Virus record (IMG/VR): IMGVR_UViG_3300042502_000996
Location: 1-22,173 of that record
Source of the DNA: a virus
Reading direction: 5' to 3' (one strand)
DNA length: 22,173 bases
The translations under genes and the position numbers were made by a program. This document shows, piece by piece, positions 21,029-22,173 of this stretch. Numbering within the stretch: position 1 is the stretch's first letter; each line of letters opens with the position of its first letter. Below the pieces are notes generated by a model. It made no database searches. It was not told where the DNA came from and saw only the letters and a list, made by a program, of their open reading frames with translations.

Positions 21029-22173
21029 CTACTTAACTGGGCATGCTCCTGTAGCACAATCATCCATTTCAATGGTCAGATCGGTAGAGTTTTGATGAAT
21101 AGGTGTTGAAAAATCCAATTTGTTGAGAGCTTTCTCATATTCCTCTTTACTGATTTCTTCATATGGCGGAAGTGCAAAGTTATGATCAACATGCAACAGG
21201 AAAGATACTGACTTAACCGATGAATCATAATTCTTAGACAGCCATTCTTTTATAGAACTAAGCTCTTCTTTTTTATAATACACAGTTACCGATACAGCAT
21301 TATCAGCCCAAACAGTTTGCATTTTCCTTACCCATTCAAGTTGTTCAATAGCTGTCATATTTGAAGCAAGAATTGAATTTTCTGGAGATTGGCAAGGGAA
21401 CTCAACAACATAGCGAGTATGGTCTTCACGACCATCCAAACCCATATCCCAAGTTACTTTATAGCCTCTCTTTCGGCAGGCATCAACTAATGGGTCAACA
21501 GAGCTGAACCGCACCCTGCGAATATAGTAAGGGGCAAAAGCTGGGTGAATACCAGGAGTTACGCCTGGAAGCAATGACAAAGTTCCTGAAGGTTGAACAG
21601 TGGTCAATCTAACTGATTGATTCCAGCCTCTTTCTTTGCTATAGGACTGATCGTAGGATTTTAGGTAATCATAAGCTTCAGACAACCAGCCAATTTGCTT
21701 TTCATCACATTGCAAAATACCAGTAATAGATTGCCCAAGTCTAGTGTTCTTTCTAACGATGTTAGTAGTTTTTTCGTATGGGTAAGATAGTTGCGTAATT
21801 TGCTTTTGAACCAAATACAACAGTCTTGAAATTTCTAACAACTGGGCTAGACTTTCAACATTAGGTAAAAAGATTGTTGCAAGGTTACACGACTCACCAT
21901 CTGCAAGCGCAATCTCTGCGCAAGGATTGAATCCTTCAATAGAGGGATCTAGGGATTTCTCACCAAGTCTTCCATAAGTTCTTGCAAGTTTGCGGTTGAC
22001 AAGACCATATGGTTCTCCTGTACCATCATAACCCTTCCAGAGTTCAGGAAGGATTTCATCATAAGCGTCTGCATAAATACTATTATTACTGTTGGCTCGC
22101 CAAGCAGGAATATTTCCAGAACCCCAATTCTTTGCTTTCAAAAACAACATATCATCAGGATCACCAATAGCAA
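21029..22173 (-). CDS. nrdJ: Class II adenosylcobalamin-dependent ribonucleotide reductase, C-terminal part
   Basis: It reduces ribonucleoside triphosphates to deoxynucleotides using a B12-derived thiyl radical, supplying DNA precursors for phage replication. The reading frame is open to the right edge (AIGDPDDMLFLKAKNWGSGN...), so the N-terminal half, with the allosteric and first active-site parts, is outside the window; the ATG at 22150 is internal. Visible residues include FNPCAEI (thiyl radical Cys and Glu), a partner Cys 11 residues later (SCNLATIFL), PSGTLSLLPGVTPGIHPAFA (substrate phosphate binding) and the C-terminal CATGACPVK. The Cys spacings (11 and 5) equal those of the Lactobacillus leichmannii monomeric enzyme (408/419 and 731/736). 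It ends 63 bases before the head genes. No intein or frameshift is seen in this part. Confidence 0.93.
   Translation of the reverse strand, partial: AIGDPDDMLFLKAKNWGSGNIPAWRANSNNSIYADAYDEILPELWKGYDGTGEPYGLVNRKLARTYGRLGEKSLDPSIEGFNPCAEIALADGESCNLATIFLPNVESLAQLLEISRLLYLVQKQITQLSYPYEKTTNIVRKNTRLGQSITGILQCDEKQIGWLSEAYDYLKSYDQSYSKERGWNQSVRLTTVQPSGTLSLLPGVTPGIHPAFAPYYIRRVRFSSVDPLVDACRKRGYKVTWDMGLDGREDHTRYVVEFPCQSPENSILASNMTAIEQLEWVRKMQTVWADNAVSVTVYYKKEELSSIKEWLSKNYDSSVKSVSFLLHVDHNFALPPYEEISKEEYEKALNKLDFSTPIHQNSTDLTIEMDDCATGACPVK

Overview
The window is a segment of a tailed double-stranded DNA phage genome (Caudoviricetes). Every supported gene lies on the minus strand, so the operon reads from the right edge (22173) to the left edge (1). 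The genes are packed tightly: many junctions are a stop overlapping the next start by one base (TAATG or TGATG) or a gap of only a few bases. The DNA looks AT-rich. The right-hand end is the well-recognised part: the C-terminal part of an adenosylcobalamin-dependent ribonucleotide reductase, a small unknown gene, a PBSX-type portal, a small beta-rich protein, a long prohead protease fused to extra domains and a scaffold-like tail, and the HK97-fold major capsid protein. A perfect 11-bp GC-rich hairpin follows the capsid gene.

Left of the capsid gene no tape measure, tail tube, sheath or connector gene is recognisable. There are four small proteins (99, 127, 113 and 110 aa), then a run of modular fibre or adhesin genes (474 aa; 448 aa with Fn3-like and Gly-rich parts), an unrecognised 362-aa gene, and a 657-aa secreted Thr-rich protein with a signal peptide. 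The lysis block follows: three small two-helix membrane proteins (55, 65 and 79 aa, the first two with starts worked out here) and an M15 peptidase endolysin with a peptidoglycan-binding domain. From 6779 to the left edge is a second set of fibre genes: small beta proteins, a 622-aa repeat fibre, a 280-aa repeat fibre, three tandem paralogues sharing one N-terminal adaptor but carrying different C-terminal heads, a 10-residue-repeat protein, and a Gly-rich tip protein cut by the window edge.

Host: the sequence does not name one. The Gram-positive-style lysis set, the secreted poly-Thr protein with a basic C-terminus, and two -10-like hexamers placed 6 to 7 bases before starts that lack a Shine-Dalgarno (suggesting leaderless mRNAs) fit an actinobacterium, perhaps a low-GC aquatic one. 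This is inference. The overall picture is a phage that devotes more than half of this window to host-surface recognition proteins. The most unusual items are the exported Thr-rich protein next to the lysis block, the shared-adaptor array of exchangeable fibre heads, and a possible nested scaffold gene inside the protease gene.
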